Shown: positions 16,027-25,350, counted from the first letter of the stretch. The stretch: 64,000 nt of DNA from Streptomyces niveus (GCF_002009175.1 NZ_CP018047.1:1364001-1428000); one strand, 5' to 3'. The notes: generated by a model not told the origin, from the letters alone. Made by a program: numbers and translations.

Positions 16027-17249
16027 GGGGACCACGGTAGCCACGCCCGGACGGCGAATCCGCCGTCGTCCGTCGGACCGTGCTCGAAGCGGCCACCGGC
16101 CAGGGTGGCGCGTTCGGTCAGCCCGATCAGTCCCTGGCCGGATCCGGGCACATGCGGGACCGGGCCGAGCGGCGCCTCGTTGCGCACCTCGACGGTGAGA
16201 CCGTCCCCCGGGCCGCCGCTCACCAGGACCGTCGTGCCGGTGCCGGGCGCGTGCTTGCGGGCATTGGTCAGGCCCTCCTGCGCGATGCGGTAGGCGGTAC
16301 GGCCGGTGGTGGACGGTACGGCGGCCGGGTCGTCGACGCCGCTGTCGAGGGTGACCTTCATCCCGGCGTCGCGGGACTCGGCGACCAGGGCGTCCAGGGT
16401 GACGAGCGTGGGCTGCGGGCGCTCGCCCTCGTCGCCGGGCGCGCGCAGCACGCCGATGATCATGCGCAGATCCTGGAGCGCCTCGTGCGCGCTGTCGCGG
16501 ATCACACCCGCCGCACGGGCCACCTCGGGAGGGGGCGCGTCGGGTCTGAACTCCAGCGCGCCCGCGTGGACGCTGAGCAGCGTGAGGCGGTGGGCCAGGA
16601 CGTCGTGCATCTCGCGTGCGATGGCCTCGCGCGCCAGGCGCTGGGCCTGTTCGGCCCGCAGGGCCGCCTCGTTCTCCGCCCGTACGGCGCGCTCGCGCAG
16701 CGCGACGACGAGCTGCCGGCGTGCCCGTACGAGCATGCCCGCGGCGATGAAGAGCAGGACGATCAGTGCTCCGAGGATGATCGCCATCAGATGCGACAGG
16801 GTCGGGTCGGGGCGCAGATACGCCTGGCCGACCATGCCCGCCAGGCCCACGCCCCCGGCGACGGCCACGGGCCTGAACGGGCGGTGGACGGCCAGGCTGA
16901 AGAGCGCCACCAGGGCGGCGCCGCCCGCCAGCGGCGATACGACCTGCACGACGCCGAGGCCGATGGCCAGTGCGAACGGCCGGCGGCGCCGCGCCCAGAG
17001 GGTGCAGCAGGCCGCCAGGCCGACCAGCATGTCGGCCATGAGCAGGCCCTCGCTGTTGCCGGCCTGATCGGCGGCGTCGAGCGCGACCGTGCCGATGAAG
17101 ACGGCGAAGAGGAAGGCGAGCAGGTCCACGACCCAGTCGCGCACGGTACGCCGCGGCCGCCGCCGCCCGCCCGGCTTCCCGGCGGGCCCGGGGTCGTCGG
17201 GTGCCGCCATCGCCGACGGCAGCAGCCAGGGGTATTCCGTACGGGTCAT
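16023..17249 (-). CDS. Sensor histidine kinase, NarL-partner (HisKA_3) type
   Basis: The 408-residue kinase has about five or six membrane helices in residues 40-180 with little extracytoplasmic sequence, then a dimerisation helix whose phospho-acceptor His lies in REAIAREMHDVLAHRLTLLS. The HATPase domain has an N-box around YRIAQEGLTNARKHAPG and glycine-rich GSGQGLIGLTERA. All key residues are present. ATG at 17249 is preferred over an in-frame TTG nine bases upstream. It signals to the regulator encoded with a 4-base overlap. The membrane part suggests sensing of a membrane or cell-envelope state, but no ligand is known. Confidence 0.93.
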   Translation of the reverse strand: MTRTEYPWLLPSAMAAPDDPGPAGKPGGRRRPRRTVRDWVVDLLAFLFAVFIGTVALDAADQAGNSEGLLMADMLVGLAACCTLWARRRRPFALAIGLGVVQVVSPLAGGAALVALFSLAVHRPFRPVAVAGGVGLAGMVGQAYLRPDPTLSHLMAIILGALIVLLFIAAGMLVRARRQLVVALRERAVRAENEAALRAEQAQRLAREAIAREMHDVLAHRLTLLSVHAGALEFRPDAPPPEVARAAGVIRDSAHEALQDLRMIIGVLRAPGDEGERPQPTLVTLDALVAESRDAGMKVTLDSGVDDPAAVPSTTGRTAYRIAQEGLTNARKHAPGTGTTVLVSGGPGDGLTVEVRNEAPLGPVPHVPGSGQGLIGLTERATLAGGRFEHGPTDDGGFAVRAWLPWSP

Positions 17250-17351
17250 ACGAACCAATCTATGCAGGTGGCGTGGTGGATGCGGCCCCCTGGGCGCGGG
17301 CGCCTACCAAAGTCACGGGGTCATCGACCTAGGTCACCGGCCGGTGGCCTT

Positions 17352-17455
17352 GTCCTCAATCGCCGGCCGGGCTGAAGTGCTGTCCTCAATCGCCGGACGG
17401 GCTTGAGATGTCCGCCGGACGGGCTGGAAATGCGGCCCGTCCGGCGATTGAGGAC
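17352..17455. repeat. Dispersed Streptomyces intergenic repeat (TCCTCAATCGCCGGACGGGCT family)
   Basis: Two direct copies of TCCTCAATCGCCGG-M-CGGGCT (17352 and 17392 onward), a shortened copy (17410-17425) and one inverted copy (17434-17455, GCCCGTCCGGCGATTGAGGA) are packed into about 100 bp. The inverted pair can form a long hairpin. The same core reappears at 50266-50332. Such units are familiar between Streptomyces genes and often act as terminators. Confidence 0.75.
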
Positions 17456-17578
17456 AACCCCGGCCGGTCGTCGTCGTCCGATTCCCGCCGGTGGCACACG
17501 GGCTCCGCCGGTTTGATCGAAGACATCCGCAACCACCACCGCCCGCCGTCGTGGGCGATCGACCGAAGGACGCACCAC

Positions 17579-18334
17579 ATGTCTGTAACGAGTTCCGCGC
17601 CGGCCGCCCGCACCGCGCTGGTCACCGGCGGCAGCCGGGGAATCGGCGCGGCGATCGCCCTGCGGCTCGCTCAGGACGGCGCCGATGTCGCGATCACCTA
17701 CGTCGCGAACGAGGACGCCGCCCAAGAGGTCGTGCGGAAGATCGAGGCGACCGGCCGCCGCGGCCTCGCCCTGCGCGCCGACTCGGCGGACCCCGCCGAC
17801 GCGGCGGGCGTCGTGGAGCGGACCGTGGCCGGTCTCGGCGGGCGGCTCGACATCCTCGTGAACAACGCGGGGATCGGTCTGCTCGGTCCGCTGGAATACT
17901 TCCCGGTGGCCGATGTCGGCCAACTACTGGCCGTGAACGTCCAGGGCGTCTTCCTCACCACCCAGGCCGCCGCCACGAAGCTGGCGCGCGGCGGCCGGAT
18001 CGTCACCATCGGCAGCTGTATGGCCCAGCGGGTGCCCGGTCCCGGCGGGACGCTCTACGCGACGAGCAAGGCCGCCCTCATCGGGCTGACCAAGGCGCTG
18101 GCCCGGGAGCTGGGTGAGCGGGGGATCACGGCGAACATCGTCCACCCGGGTCCGATCGACACGGACATGAACCCGGCCGACGGCCCGTACGCGGCGGGTC
18201 AGAGCGCGATGACGGCGCTCGGCCGGTTCGGGGCCGCCGACGAGGTGGCGTCGATGGTGGCGTTCCTGTCGAGCGACGAGGCCGCGTACGTGACGGGCGC
18301 CGAGTTCTCGGTGGACGGCGGGCACGCGGCGTAA
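17579..18334 (+). CDS. SDR-family NAD(P)-dependent oxidoreductase
   Basis: The 251-residue short-chain dehydrogenase has cofactor motif TGGSRGIGAAIA at residue 16, structural motif NNAG near residue 92, and the catalytic Ser-Tyr-Lys set (IGSCM and YATSKAA). The end, FLSSDEAAYVTGAEFSVDGG, matches the 3-oxoacyl-ACP reductase-like SDR subfamily. It is probably a ketone/alcohol reductase of unknown substrate. ATG at 17579 begins the domain directly; reading frame upstream runs into the repeat and is rejected. It is convergent with the allantoicase gene, with only 22 bp between stops. Confidence 0.9.
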   Translation: MSVTSSAPAARTALVTGGSRGIGAAIALRLAQDGADVAITYVANEDAAQEVVRKIEATGRRGLALRADSADPADAAGVVERTVAGLGGRLDILVNNAGIGLLGPLEYFPVADVGQLLAVNVQGVFLTTQAAATKLARGGRIVTIGSCMAQRVPGPGGTLYATSKAALIGLTKALARELGERGITANIVHPGPIDTDMNPADGPYAAGQSAMTALGRFGAADEVASMVAFLSSDEAAYVTGAEFSVDGGHAA

Positions 18335-18356
18335 CAGCCGACCGCCCTGCCCGCCG

Positions 18357-19544
18357 TCAGCCGCCCAACTCCCGGTGGCGCAGCGCCAGTCGGGCCGCCC
18401 CCTCGTCGGTGAGCGAGCCGAAGAGGCGCAGTCGGGAGATGCCGCCGTCGGGGAAGATGTCGATCCGGACCTGACGGGCCGTCACGGGGCTGTCGAGGAC
18501 GAAGCGGTGGTTGGTGTCGGGCTGGAGGCGGGTGCGGGGCACGACCTCCGTCCAGTCCGCCGCCTCCGGTCCGGTGCCGGGTTCTCCGTCGCGTACGGAG
18601 AGCGCCGCCCATCCCGCCGAGTTGCCCTTCAGATACGCCGTGTCGATCTCGACGGCCCTGATCTCGGCCTGCTCCGCCAGCTCGTAGCGGATCCAGTCGT
18701 TGCCCTTGTCACGGCGGCGGCGCGTCTCCCAGCCGTCGTCCATCTGCCGGGAGCGGCCCGGCTGGATGGTGTTGGTGGCGGGCGAGTAGAAACGGTCGGA
18801 CGCGTCCTCGACCCGGCCGCCGTTCTCCAGGGCGGCGAGGTCGAACGTACCGAGCGCGGCGAGCCACCCGGGGTCGGGGGCCACGTCGCCGTACACCCGC
18901 AGGCGCGCGATCCCGCCGTCGGGATGCTGGTTGACCCGCAGATGGGTGAAGCGCTTCTCGCTGCCGACGGTGAACCCGTTGGCAGCGTGACCGCCAACGG
19001 CCGTACGGGGTACGAGAGTTGTCCACTTGACGTCGTCGGCGAGCAGGTCGTCCGGGGACGGGGAGCCGGGTACGGACGTCGCCTCGACGGACACGGCCTG
19101 CGGGTAGTTGCCCCGGAAGTGGGCGGTGTCGACCACGATGCCGCGTACGACGCCGGGGGCGCCGAGCCGTACGAGAGCCCAGTCGTGGTCGTCGTCGGTG
19201 GGGTGCGGCCGGGCGGCGGAGGCGCCGCGCCTGCGGCGGGTCTCCCAGCCGTCCATGATCTTGCCCTTGTGTCCGAAGCGCTCCGGGTCGAACTCGGCGG
19301 GGCCCGGCTTCAGCAGGTTCTCGCGCTCGGCGAAGAACTCGTCGTTGGCGGCGATCACGCCGGCGCCGAGCCTGCGGTCCGCGAGGTCGACGAGATGGGT
19401 GAAGGGGAGGTCGGCTCGGCGGTAGTCGCGGTACGGGTCGCCGCCCCCGTACGGACTCGCGTCACCGGTGAAGGAGGGTACGGCAGTGAGCGCGTCGGGT
19501 GCTGCGGAGGAAGCCGCGGGCTCGGACAGAGGGCTTGTGGACAC
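18357..19544 (-). CDS. alc: Allantoicase
   Basis: The 395-residue enzyme hydrolyses allantoate to ureidoglycolate and urea. It contains the two internal allantoicase repeats: the first with KIMDGWETRRRR and IVVDTAHFRGNYPQ near residues 90-150, the second with MDDGWETRRRRDKGNDW and VEIDTAYLKGNSAG near 270-320. This is the jelly-roll duplication of the family. GTG at 19544 starts two bases after the allantoinase stop; AAAGGAA in the end of that gene serves as ribosome site, so the two are one operon. Control is probably by the boxes in the allB-allR intergenic region. Confidence 0.93.
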   Translation of the reverse strand: MSTSPLSEPAASSAAPDALTAVPSFTGDASPYGGGDPYRDYRRADLPFTHLVDLADRRLGAGVIAANDEFFAERENLLKPGPAEFDPERFGHKGKIMDGWETRRRRGASAARPHPTDDDHDWALVRLGAPGVVRGIVVDTAHFRGNYPQAVSVEATSVPGSPSPDDLLADDVKWTTLVPRTAVGGHAANGFTVGSEKRFTHLRVNQHPDGGIARLRVYGDVAPDPGWLAALGTFDLAALENGGRVEDASDRFYSPATNTIQPGRSRQMDDGWETRRRRDKGNDWIRYELAEQAEIRAVEIDTAYLKGNSAGWAALSVRDGEPGTGPEAADWTEVVPRTRLQPDTNHRFVLDSPVTARQVRIDIFPDGGISRLRLFGSLTDEGAARLALRHRELGG

Positions 19545-19546
19545 GG

Positions 19547-20938
19547 TCAGTTGTTCCTTTCGAGCAGTCGGCCGGAGGGCTCGGCGATGGCTCCGTCGGC
19601 GACGATCCGACGGCCGCGCAGCCAGGTGGACCTGACGACGCCGTACAGCGTCCTGCCCGCGTACGCGGTGACGCGGTTGCGGTGCTGGAGCGCGGCGGGG
19701 TCGACGGTGAACGAGGCGTCGGGCGCGAGGACGGCGAAGTCGGCGTCGCGGCCTGCCTCGATGGCGCCCTTCCTGTCGAGCCCGGCGAGCGCAGCGGGGG
19801 CCGTCGACATCCAGCGCGCCACGTCGTCCAGTGAGTGACCGCGCCGGCGGGCCTCCGTCCAGATGGCGGGCAGGCCGAGCTGGAGGGAGGAGATACCGCC
19901 CCACGCGGTGGCGAAGTCTGAGGTCTTGAGGTCGGTGGTGGACGGCGAGTGGTCGGAGACGACACAGTCGATCGTCCCGTCGGCCAGTCCCCGCCAGAGC
20001 GCGTCCTGGTTCGCCGCCTCGCGGATGGGCGGACAGCACTTGAACTCGGTGGCGCCGTCGGGGACTTCCTCGGCGGTGAGGGTCAGGAAGTGCGGGCAGG
20101 ACTCGACGGTCAGCCGTACGCCCTCCCGCTTGGCCGCGGCGATCAGCGGCAGCGCGTCGGCGGACGACAGGTGCAGGACATGGACGCGGGCGTCCAGCCG
20201 GCGGGCCGCCGCGATCAGGCCCTCGATCGCGGCGTTCTCGGCGCCGCGGGGGCGGGAGGCGAGGAAGTCGGCGTACTTCGCGCCCGCGCGCTGCGGTGCG
20301 GCGGCCAGTTCACGCGGGTCCTCGGCGTGCACGATGAGCAGCCCCCCGAAGCCGGTGATCTCGGCGAGCGACCGGTCGAGCTGCGCGGCGTCCAGTTCGG
20401 GGAACTCCTCGACGCCGGACGGCGACAGGAACGCCTTGAAGCCGAACACCCCCGCGTCGTGCAGGGACTTGAGGTCCTCGACGTTGCCGGGGAGCGCGCC
20501 GCCCCAGAAGCCGACGTCGATGTGCGCCTTGCGGCTCGCGACCTCCCGCTTGATCCGCAGATGGGCCGTCGTGGTGGTGGGCGGCAGGGAGTTGAGGGGC
20601 ATGTCGATCAGCGTGGTGATACCGCCGGACGCCGCCGCGCGCGTCGCGGTCCAGAAGCCCTCCCACTCGGCGCGGCCGGGGTCGTTCACATGCACATGGG
20701 TGTCGACGAGGCCGGGCAGGACGACATCGTCGCCGACGTCCACCAGCCGTGCGCCGGGCGCCTGTTCGGAGCCGTACGCGCGTCCGTGAGGCGGCTCGTA
20801 CGGGAGTACCGCCGCGATCGTGCCGTCCGCGACGGCGACCGACGCGGGGCGGGTGCCCTCGGGGGTGACGACGCGCGTCGAGCGCAGCACCAGATCCACG
20901 GTGCGGTCCATGCCCGGGTCCGGGTCCAGGTCGGTCAC
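19547..20938 (-). CDS. allB: Allantoinase
   Basis: The 463-residue cyclic amidohydrolase opens allantoin to allantoate. Metal-centre residues are visible: HxH in [10 protein letters not shown] near residue 77, the carbamylated Lys in FGFKAFLS, His in [10 protein letters not shown] and LHLSSAD, and the catalytic Asp in VSDHSPST. Length and motifs match bacterial allantoinases (AllB/PucH). The GTG start at 20938 is adopted because no better start lies near and the N-terminus [14 protein letters not shown] begins the fold. It is divergent from the IclR gene; the 362-bp gap holds two kinds of palindromic boxes. Confidence 0.94.
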   Translation of the reverse strand: MTDLDPDPGMDRTVDLVLRSTRVVTPEGTRPASVAVADGTIAAVLPYEPPHGRAYGSEQAPGARLVDVGDDVVLPGLVDTHVHVNDPGRAEWEGFWTATRAAASGGITTLIDMPLNSLPPTTTTAHLRIKREVASRKAHIDVGFWGGALPGNVEDLKSLHDAGVFGFKAFLSPSGVEEFPELDAAQLDRSLAEITGFGGLLIVHAEDPRELAAAPQRAGAKYADFLASRPRGAENAAIEGLIAAARRLDARVHVLHLSSADALPLIAAAKREGVRLTVESCPHFLTLTAEEVPDGATEFKCCPPIREAANQDALWRGLADGTIDCVVSDHSPSTTDLKTSDFATAWGGISSLQLGLPAIWTEARRRGHSLDDVARWMSTAPAALAGLDRKGAIEAGRDADFAVLAPDASFTVDPAALQHRNRVTAYAGRTLYGVVRSTWLRGRRIVADGAIAEPSGRLLERNN

Positions 20939-20985
20939 CGGCAGCCCTCACTTCCGTCGTCTCCGTGGTCACGTCCGCAGAGAAA

Positions 20986-21002
20986 TTCAACGAACTGTTG
21001 AA
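20986..21002. promoter_or_regulatory. Perfect palindrome TTCAAC-N5-GTTGAA upstream of allantoinase
   Basis: TTCAACGAACTGTTGAA is a perfect 6-5-6 inverted repeat 48-64 bp upstream of the allantoinase start. A near-identical element (11 of 12 arm bases) precedes the OHCU-decarboxylase/uricase operon at 38714-38730, and a weaker one lies at 23532-23548. It is distinct from the 17-bp boxes in the same intergenic region. The binding protein is unknown. Confidence 0.6.
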
Positions 21003-21077
21003 GGAGTCTTCATGCCGGACCAGGGTCCGTCAAGGCCGCTCCGCCCCGGAACGGGCGCACTGCACTACACTGAGGTA

Positions 21078-21115
21078 TTTCCACACTGCGAAAATTTACT
21101 TTCGCAAGACAGAAG
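21078..21115. promoter_or_regulatory. Pair of AllR-type boxes between allB and allR
   Basis: Box 1, TTTCCACACTGCGAAAA (21078-21094), and box 2, CTTTCGCAAGACAGAAG (21099-21115), fit the consensus YTTCCRCAATGCRGAAR and are 21 bp apart centre to centre, exactly as at aceB, hyi and gcl. They lie about 140 bp upstream of allB and 186 bp upstream of allR. The product of allR is the expected binder. This is inferred from sequence. Confidence 0.7.
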
Positions 21116-21300
21116 CCAATCCACTCGCCCACCGTACGGACCGATCACGGCGGGTGACGGACGACACCCGGACAGACACCCCCTGACCGGCGAAAACGTG
21201 GCACGGAACTGCCGGTCCGTCCGCCGGGCACCTCACGGACCGCCCGGTAAACTCATGACTCGCCCACCCGTCGTCCCTACGTCCCGAAAGGACCGTTGCC

Positions 21301-22122
21301 GTGCCGACGTCCAGCGCCGCCAGCGCCAGCGCCACCGACGCAGCCAAGCCCGCATCCGCGAGCGGCGGCGTCCAGTCCCTCGAGCGCGCGTTCGATCTGT
21401 TGGAGCGGATGGCGGACGCGGGCGGCGAGGTCGGCCTGAGCGAACTCTCGGCCAGCAGCGGCCTACCGCTGCCGACCATCCACCGGCTGATGCGGACGCT
21501 CGTGGCCTGCGGCTACGTACGCCAGCAGTCGAACCGCCGTTACGCGCTCGGCCCACGCCTCATCCGACTCGGCGAGTCGGCGTCGCGGCTGCTCGGTACG
21601 TGGGCGCGCCCCTATCTGGCGCGGCTGGTCGAGGAGACCGGCGAGACGGCGAACATGGCCCTGCTCGACGGCGACGAGGTCGTGTACGTCGCGCAGGTGC
21701 CGTCCAAGCACTCGATGCGGATGTTCACCGAGGTCGGCCGACGGGTGCTTCCGCACTCCACGGGCGTGGGCAAGGCCCTCCTCGTAGACGCGCCGCCCGG
21801 CGAGGTGCGGGCGCTGCTCGCGCGTACGGGCATGCCGGCGGCCACCGAGAAGACGATCACGACACCCGACGGCTTCCTCGAAGCGCTCGAACTGGTGCGA
21901 GGCGCCGGTTACGCGGTGGACGACAACGAGCAGGAGATGGGGGTCCGCTGCCTGGCGGTCCCGGTTCCCAACTCCCCCACCCCGGCGGCGATCTCGATCT
22001 CGGGGCCGGCCGGGCGGGTCACGGAGACGGCCACCGAGAGGATCGTGCCGATACTCCAGGAAGTGGCACGGGATCTGTCCGAGGCGCTGGCGAGCACGGC
22101 GGCGGCGCACCAGCAGGGGTGA
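21301..22122 (+). CDS. allR: IclR-family transcriptional regulator of allantoin/glyoxylate genes
   Basis: The 273-residue protein has an N-terminal winged helix (GGVQSLERAFDLLERMADAG, then LSELSASSGLPLPTIHRLMR at residues about 22-75) and a C-terminal IclR ligand domain (GETANMALLDGDEVVYVAQV, LPHSTGVGKALL, DDNEQEMGVRCLAVPV). The first 20 residues are Ala/Ser-rich. GTG at 21301 follows GAAAGGACC. Location next to allantoinase and likeness to S. coelicolor AllR, a known repressor of allantoin catabolism, support the name; glyoxylate-type intermediates are likely inducers. Paired 17-bp boxes in four promoters of this window are its probable operators. A 22-bp hairpin terminates it. Confidence 0.88.
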   Translation: MPTSSAASASATDAAKPASASGGVQSLERAFDLLERMADAGGEVGLSELSASSGLPLPTIHRLMRTLVACGYVRQQSNRRYALGPRLIRLGESASRLLGTWARPYLARLVEETGETANMALLDGDEVVYVAQVPSKHSMRMFTEVGRRVLPHSTGVGKALLVDAPPGEVRALLARTGMPAATEKTITTPDGFLEALELVRGAGYAVDDNEQEMGVRCLAVPVPNSPTPAAISISGPAGRVTETATERIVPILQEVARDLSEALASTAAAHQQG

Positions 22123-22162
22123 GGCCGGCGCTCGCGGTCCGGTCCACCCGCCACGCACTCGC

Positions 22163-22212
22163 GGTCCGGGCGCCGTACGTCCCAATCCCCTGGGACGTAC
22201 GGCGCCCGGACC
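22163..22212 (+). terminator. Perfect 22-bp hairpin terminator after allR
   Basis: 22163-22184 and 22191-22212 are perfectly complementary around loop ATCCCC, 40 bp past the allR stop. No T-tract follows. Confidence 0.8.
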
Positions 22213-22291
22213 GATCGGCGCCGGTACCCGGTACCTGAAAGACCGGGTTGGCGGCGCCCGCCGGGCGACTGGTGCCCGGCCCCGGTCGTAC

Positions 22292-22645
22292 TCAGTGCCC
22301 TAACTCTCCGAAGAGGTCGACCGCCCTCCTGACATCCATCAGGGTGGGCGCCAACGCGCTCACCGAGCCGATCGATCCCACGATCAGCAGCAGCGAGCGA
22401 CGCATCCGCCGAATCTCCGGATCGCCTCCCGCCACCATCGCGGCCAGCGCGGCCAGTTCTTCCTCCGCGATTCCTCTGTCCCTGAACTCACTCGGATACG
22501 AGGCGAGTTCACGTCTGAGCCGGGCCACGGCGAATCGCAGGCCGGTCAGTCTCGGATCTTCAACCTTCTCTGTCACTCGCGTATGCCCCACGCTCCGCAA
22601 CAAAGTTCTCCCCCTCGCACGCCATGGTGCTTGTGCCTTCGGCAT
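22292..22645 (-). CDS. DUF5955-like small protein
   Basis: The 117-residue product has a basic N-terminus and a conserved-looking core (RRELASYPSEFRDRGIAEEE, then GDPEIRRMRRSLLLIVGSIG) followed by SVSALAPTLMDVRRAVDLFG. It has no signal peptide and one weakly hydrophobic helix. I recall this as the actinobacterial DUF5955 family, with no known function. ATG at 22645 has AGGGG upstream; an internal GTG (VTEKVEDP) is an alternative start. It is isolated between allR and the nucleotidyltransferase gene on the opposite strand. Nothing links it firmly to purine use. Confidence 0.65.
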   Translation of the reverse strand: MPKAQAPWRARGRTLLRSVGHTRVTEKVEDPRLTGLRFAVARLRRELASYPSEFRDRGIAEEELAALAAMVAGGDPEIRRMRRSLLLIVGSIGSVSALAPTLMDVRRAVDLFGELGH

Positions 22646-22871
22646 GGTGCTCGCCCCTCGGCGCCTCTCTTCTCACACGTCGGGCGCCGCGAGACGCGGG
22701 ACAGTAAACGACATCTGAGCGGCCGTGCGCCACCGGATGGACAATATTCAACTTGTCCAACTGACGTATCGCCAGGTCGAGGTCGCACAACGGCCTGACG
22801 GACCGTCCGGTCGACGGCGCGCGGGCGGTGCGCGCGGGCGCGCGAGGGGGCCGGTGAGGTAAGGAGAACCC

Positions 22872-23483
22872 ATGGCTGAGAACGATCACGGAGAGTCGCC
22901 GGTGGCGGGACTGCTGCTGGCGGCGGGCGGCGGACGGCGGCTGGGCGGGCGGCCGAAGGCGCTGCTGCCCTACCGGGGGCGCCCGCTGGTGGAGCACGCC
23001 GTGCGGTCGCTGCGGGAGGGCGGCTGCGAGCGGGTCCATGTGGTGGTCGGCGCCGCCGCCGACGAGGTGCGGGCCCGCGCCGTACTGCCGGGCTGCGTGC
23101 TGGTCGACAACCCGGAGTGGGCGAGCGGCATGGGCTCGTCGCTGCGGGCGGGGCTGGCCTCGCTGACGGCAGCCTCCGTCCGCTCCGCGGCCCTGGTGAT
23201 GCTGGTGGACCAGCCGGGAATCGGCCCGGCGGCGGTGGCGCGGGTACTGGCCGCGTACGGCTCCCCCACCACGCTCGCCGCGGCCTCCTACGGAGGGGAG
23301 CGCGGCCATCCGGTGCTGTTCGGCGCGCGTCACTGGGCCGCGGTCGCGGCGGATGCGACGGGCGATCAGGGGGCACGCGGGTATCTGAGGTCCCATGCGC
23401 GGGACATCGCCCTCGTCGAGTGCGGGGATGTCGCGGAGGGGTACGACATCGACACGGAGGAGGATCTGTCGCACCTTGAGTGA
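22872..23483 (+). CDS. MobA/MocA-like nucleotidyltransferase (probable Mo-cofactor cytidylyltransferase)
   Basis: The 203-residue protein is a nucleotide-diphospho-sugar transferase fold with the signature LLLAAGGGRRLGGRPKALLP at residue 14 and acidic metal-binding segment VMLVDQPGIGP near residue 98. Wording such as NPEWASGMGSSLRAGL and ERGHPVLFG is typical of MocA/CoxI-accessory enzymes that attach CMP to molybdopterin for xanthine-dehydrogenase-family proteins. This fits the xanthine dehydrogenase operon 37 kb away. It begins with a good AAGGAGAACCC site. Role in Mo-cofactor maturation is inference from family and context. Confidence 0.8.
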   Translation: MAENDHGESPVAGLLLAAGGGRRLGGRPKALLPYRGRPLVEHAVRSLREGGCERVHVVVGAAADEVRARAVLPGCVLVDNPEWASGMGSSLRAGLASLTAASVRSAALVMLVDQPGIGPAAVARVLAAYGSPTTLAAASYGGERGHPVLFGARHWAAVAADATGDQGARGYLRSHARDIALVECGDVAEGYDIDTEEDLSHLE

Positions 23484-23531
23484 GAGCCCTGGCACTGAGC
23501 GCCGCGGTCTGTCGACCCGGAGAATCTCGAC

Positions 23532-23548
23532 ATCAACAAACCATTGAA
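23532..23548. promoter_or_regulatory. Degenerate TTCAAC-N5-GTTGAA palindrome upstream of aceB
   Basis: ATCAACAAACCATTGAA matches 10 of 12 arm bases of the palindrome found before allB and the OHCU-decarboxylase gene. It directly abuts the first AllR-type box of aceB, so the two proteins would bind side by side. Confidence 0.4.
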
Positions 23549-23586
23549 CTTCCACCATGAGGAAACTACTATCCACAGGTCAGAAG
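23549..23586. promoter_or_regulatory. Pair of AllR-type boxes upstream of aceB
   Basis: Box 1 CTTCCACCATGAGGAAA (23549-23565) and box 2 TATCCACAGGTCAGAAG (23570-23586) are 21 bp centre to centre and lie 110-148 bp before the malate synthase start. Box 1 matches the consensus well; box 2 is weaker in its left arm. Confidence 0.68.
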
Positions 23587-23696
23587 CGCCCGATCCACCG
23601 GAAGCGCCCGTGACCGCCGTCCGGAGCCCACGGCACCCAGTGCCGCCGCCGGTGACCCGGCGGTCGCCGGGCACCGCCCGTAAGGAGTGACAGCTC

Positions 23697-25319
23697 ATGT
23701 CCGCACCAGCGCCGTCCCCGCTGGCCGTCGTCGATGCCGACACCCTGCCCCGGCAGGACGAGGTCCTCGACCCGGCGGCTCTCGCCTTCGTGGCCGAGCT
23801 GCACCGGCGGTTCACCCCCCGGCGTGACGAACTCCTGATCCGCAGGCACGAGCGCCGCGCGGAGATCGCCCGCACGTCGACTCTGGACTTCCTGCCGGAG
23901 ACCGCGGCCGTACGCGCGGACGACTCCTGGCGGGTCGCGCCGTGCCCGCCCGCGCTGAACGATCGCCGGGTGGAGATCACCGGGCCCACCGACCGCAAGA
24001 TGACGATCAACGCGCTCAACTCCGGTGCGCGGATCTGGCTCGCCGACTTCGAGGACGCCTCTGCTCCCACCTGGGAGAACGTCATCACCGGCCAGCTCAA
24101 TCTGATGGACGCCTACGCCCGGAAGGTCGACTACACCGACCCGGTGTCCGGGAAGTCGTACGCGCTCAAGCCCGCCGACCAACTCGCGACGGTCGTCACC
24201 CGTCCGCGCGGCTGGCACCTGGACGAGCGCCACCTCCAGTTCGAGGGCCGCGCGGTCCCCGGCGCACTGGTCGACTTCGGCCTCTACTTCTTCCACAACG
24301 CCAAGCGGCTCATCGAGCTGGGCAAGGGCCCGTACTTCTATCTGCCGAAGACCGAGTCGTACCTCGAAGCGCGCCTGTGGAACGACGTGTTCGTCTTCGC
24401 GCAGGACTACGTGGGCATCCCCCAGGGCACCGTCCGCGCGACCGTGCTGATCGAGACGATCACCGCGGCGTACGAGATGGACGAGATCCTCTACGAACTG
24501 CGCGACCACGCCTCCGGACTGAACGCCGGCCGCTGGGACTACCTGTTCTCGATCGTCAAGAACTTCCGTGACGGCGGCGCCAAGTTCGTGCTGCCCGACC
24601 GCAACGCGGTGACGATGACGGCCCCGTTCATGCGCGCGTACACCGAACTCCTCGTCCGCACCTGCCACAAGCGCGGCGCACACGCGATCGGCGGCATGGC
24701 GGCCTTCATCCCCTCCCGGCGCGACCCCGAGGTCAACAAGGTGGCCTTCGCGAAGGTCAAGGACGACAAGGACCGGGAGGCGGCGGACGGCTTCGACGGC
24801 TCGTGGGTCGCCCACCCCGACCTGGTCCCGATCGCGCTCGCCTCCTTCGACGCCGTCCTCGGCGAACGCCCCAACCAGAAGGACCGCCTCCGCGAGGACG
24901 TCTCGGTGACGGCCGCCGAACTGATCGCGGTCGACTCCCTCGACGCCAGGCCCACCTACCAGGGCCTCATCGGCGCCGTCCAGGTCGGCATCCGCTACAT
25001 CGAGGCCTGGCTCCGCGGCCTCGGCGCGGTCGCCATCTTCAACCTGATGGAGGACGCGGCGACGGCCGAGATCTCCCGCTCCCAGATCTGGCAGTGGATC
25101 AACGCGGGTGTCGTCTTCGAGAACGGCGAGACGGCGACCGCCGACCTGGCCCGCAAGATCGCGGCCGAGGAACTGGCCGCGATCCGCGGGGAGATCGGCG
25201 AGGAGGCGTTCACGGCCGGCAAGTGGCAGCAGGCCCACGACCTGCTGCTGACGGTGGCGCTGGACGAGGACTACGAGGAATTCCTGACCCTCCCCGCCTA
25301 CGAACAACTGCGGGGCTGA
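23697..25319 (+). CDS. aceB: Malate synthase A
   Basis: The 540-residue cytoplasmic enzyme condenses glyoxylate with acetyl-CoA to malate. Family landmarks are present: the TIM-barrel segment RKMTINALNSGARIWLADFE with acidic residues (DFEDAS), KTESYLEARLWNDVF, IETITAAYEMDEILYELR for metal binding, the ASGLNAGRWDYLFSIVKNF signature near residue 285, and AFIPSRRDPEVN. Length is normal for isoform A. AAGGAGTGACAG supplies the ribosome site. The paired boxes upstream tie it to allantoin-derived glyoxylate, not to a general glyoxylate shunt; no isocitrate lyase is present here. Confidence 0.96.
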   Translation: MSAPAPSPLAVVDADTLPRQDEVLDPAALAFVAELHRRFTPRRDELLIRRHERRAEIARTSTLDFLPETAAVRADDSWRVAPCPPALNDRRVEITGPTDRKMTINALNSGARIWLADFEDASAPTWENVITGQLNLMDAYARKVDYTDPVSGKSYALKPADQLATVVTRPRGWHLDERHLQFEGRAVPGALVDFGLYFFHNAKRLIELGKGPYFYLPKTESYLEARLWNDVFVFAQDYVGIPQGTVRATVLIETITAAYEMDEILYELRDHASGLNAGRWDYLFSIVKNFRDGGAKFVLPDRNAVTMTAPFMRAYTELLVRTCHKRGAHAIGGMAAFIPSRRDPEVNKVAFAKVKDDKDREAADGFDGSWVAHPDLVPIALASFDAVLGERPNQKDRLREDVSVTAAELIAVDSLDARPTYQGLIGAVQVGIRYIEAWLRGLGAVAIFNLMEDAATAEISRSQIWQWINAGVVFENGETATADLARKIAAEELAAIRGEIGEEAFTAGKWQQAHDLLLTVALDEDYEEFLTLPAYEQLRG

Positions 25320-25350
25320 GCAGGCGGGTTCACCCCGGACGCACCACTCA

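Noticed and set aside
22736..22770. Another copy of the TTCAAC-type palindrome before the nucleotidyltransferase gene
   Set aside because: ATTCAACTTGTCCAACTG has the left arm but the right arm does not match GTTGAA in either orientation.
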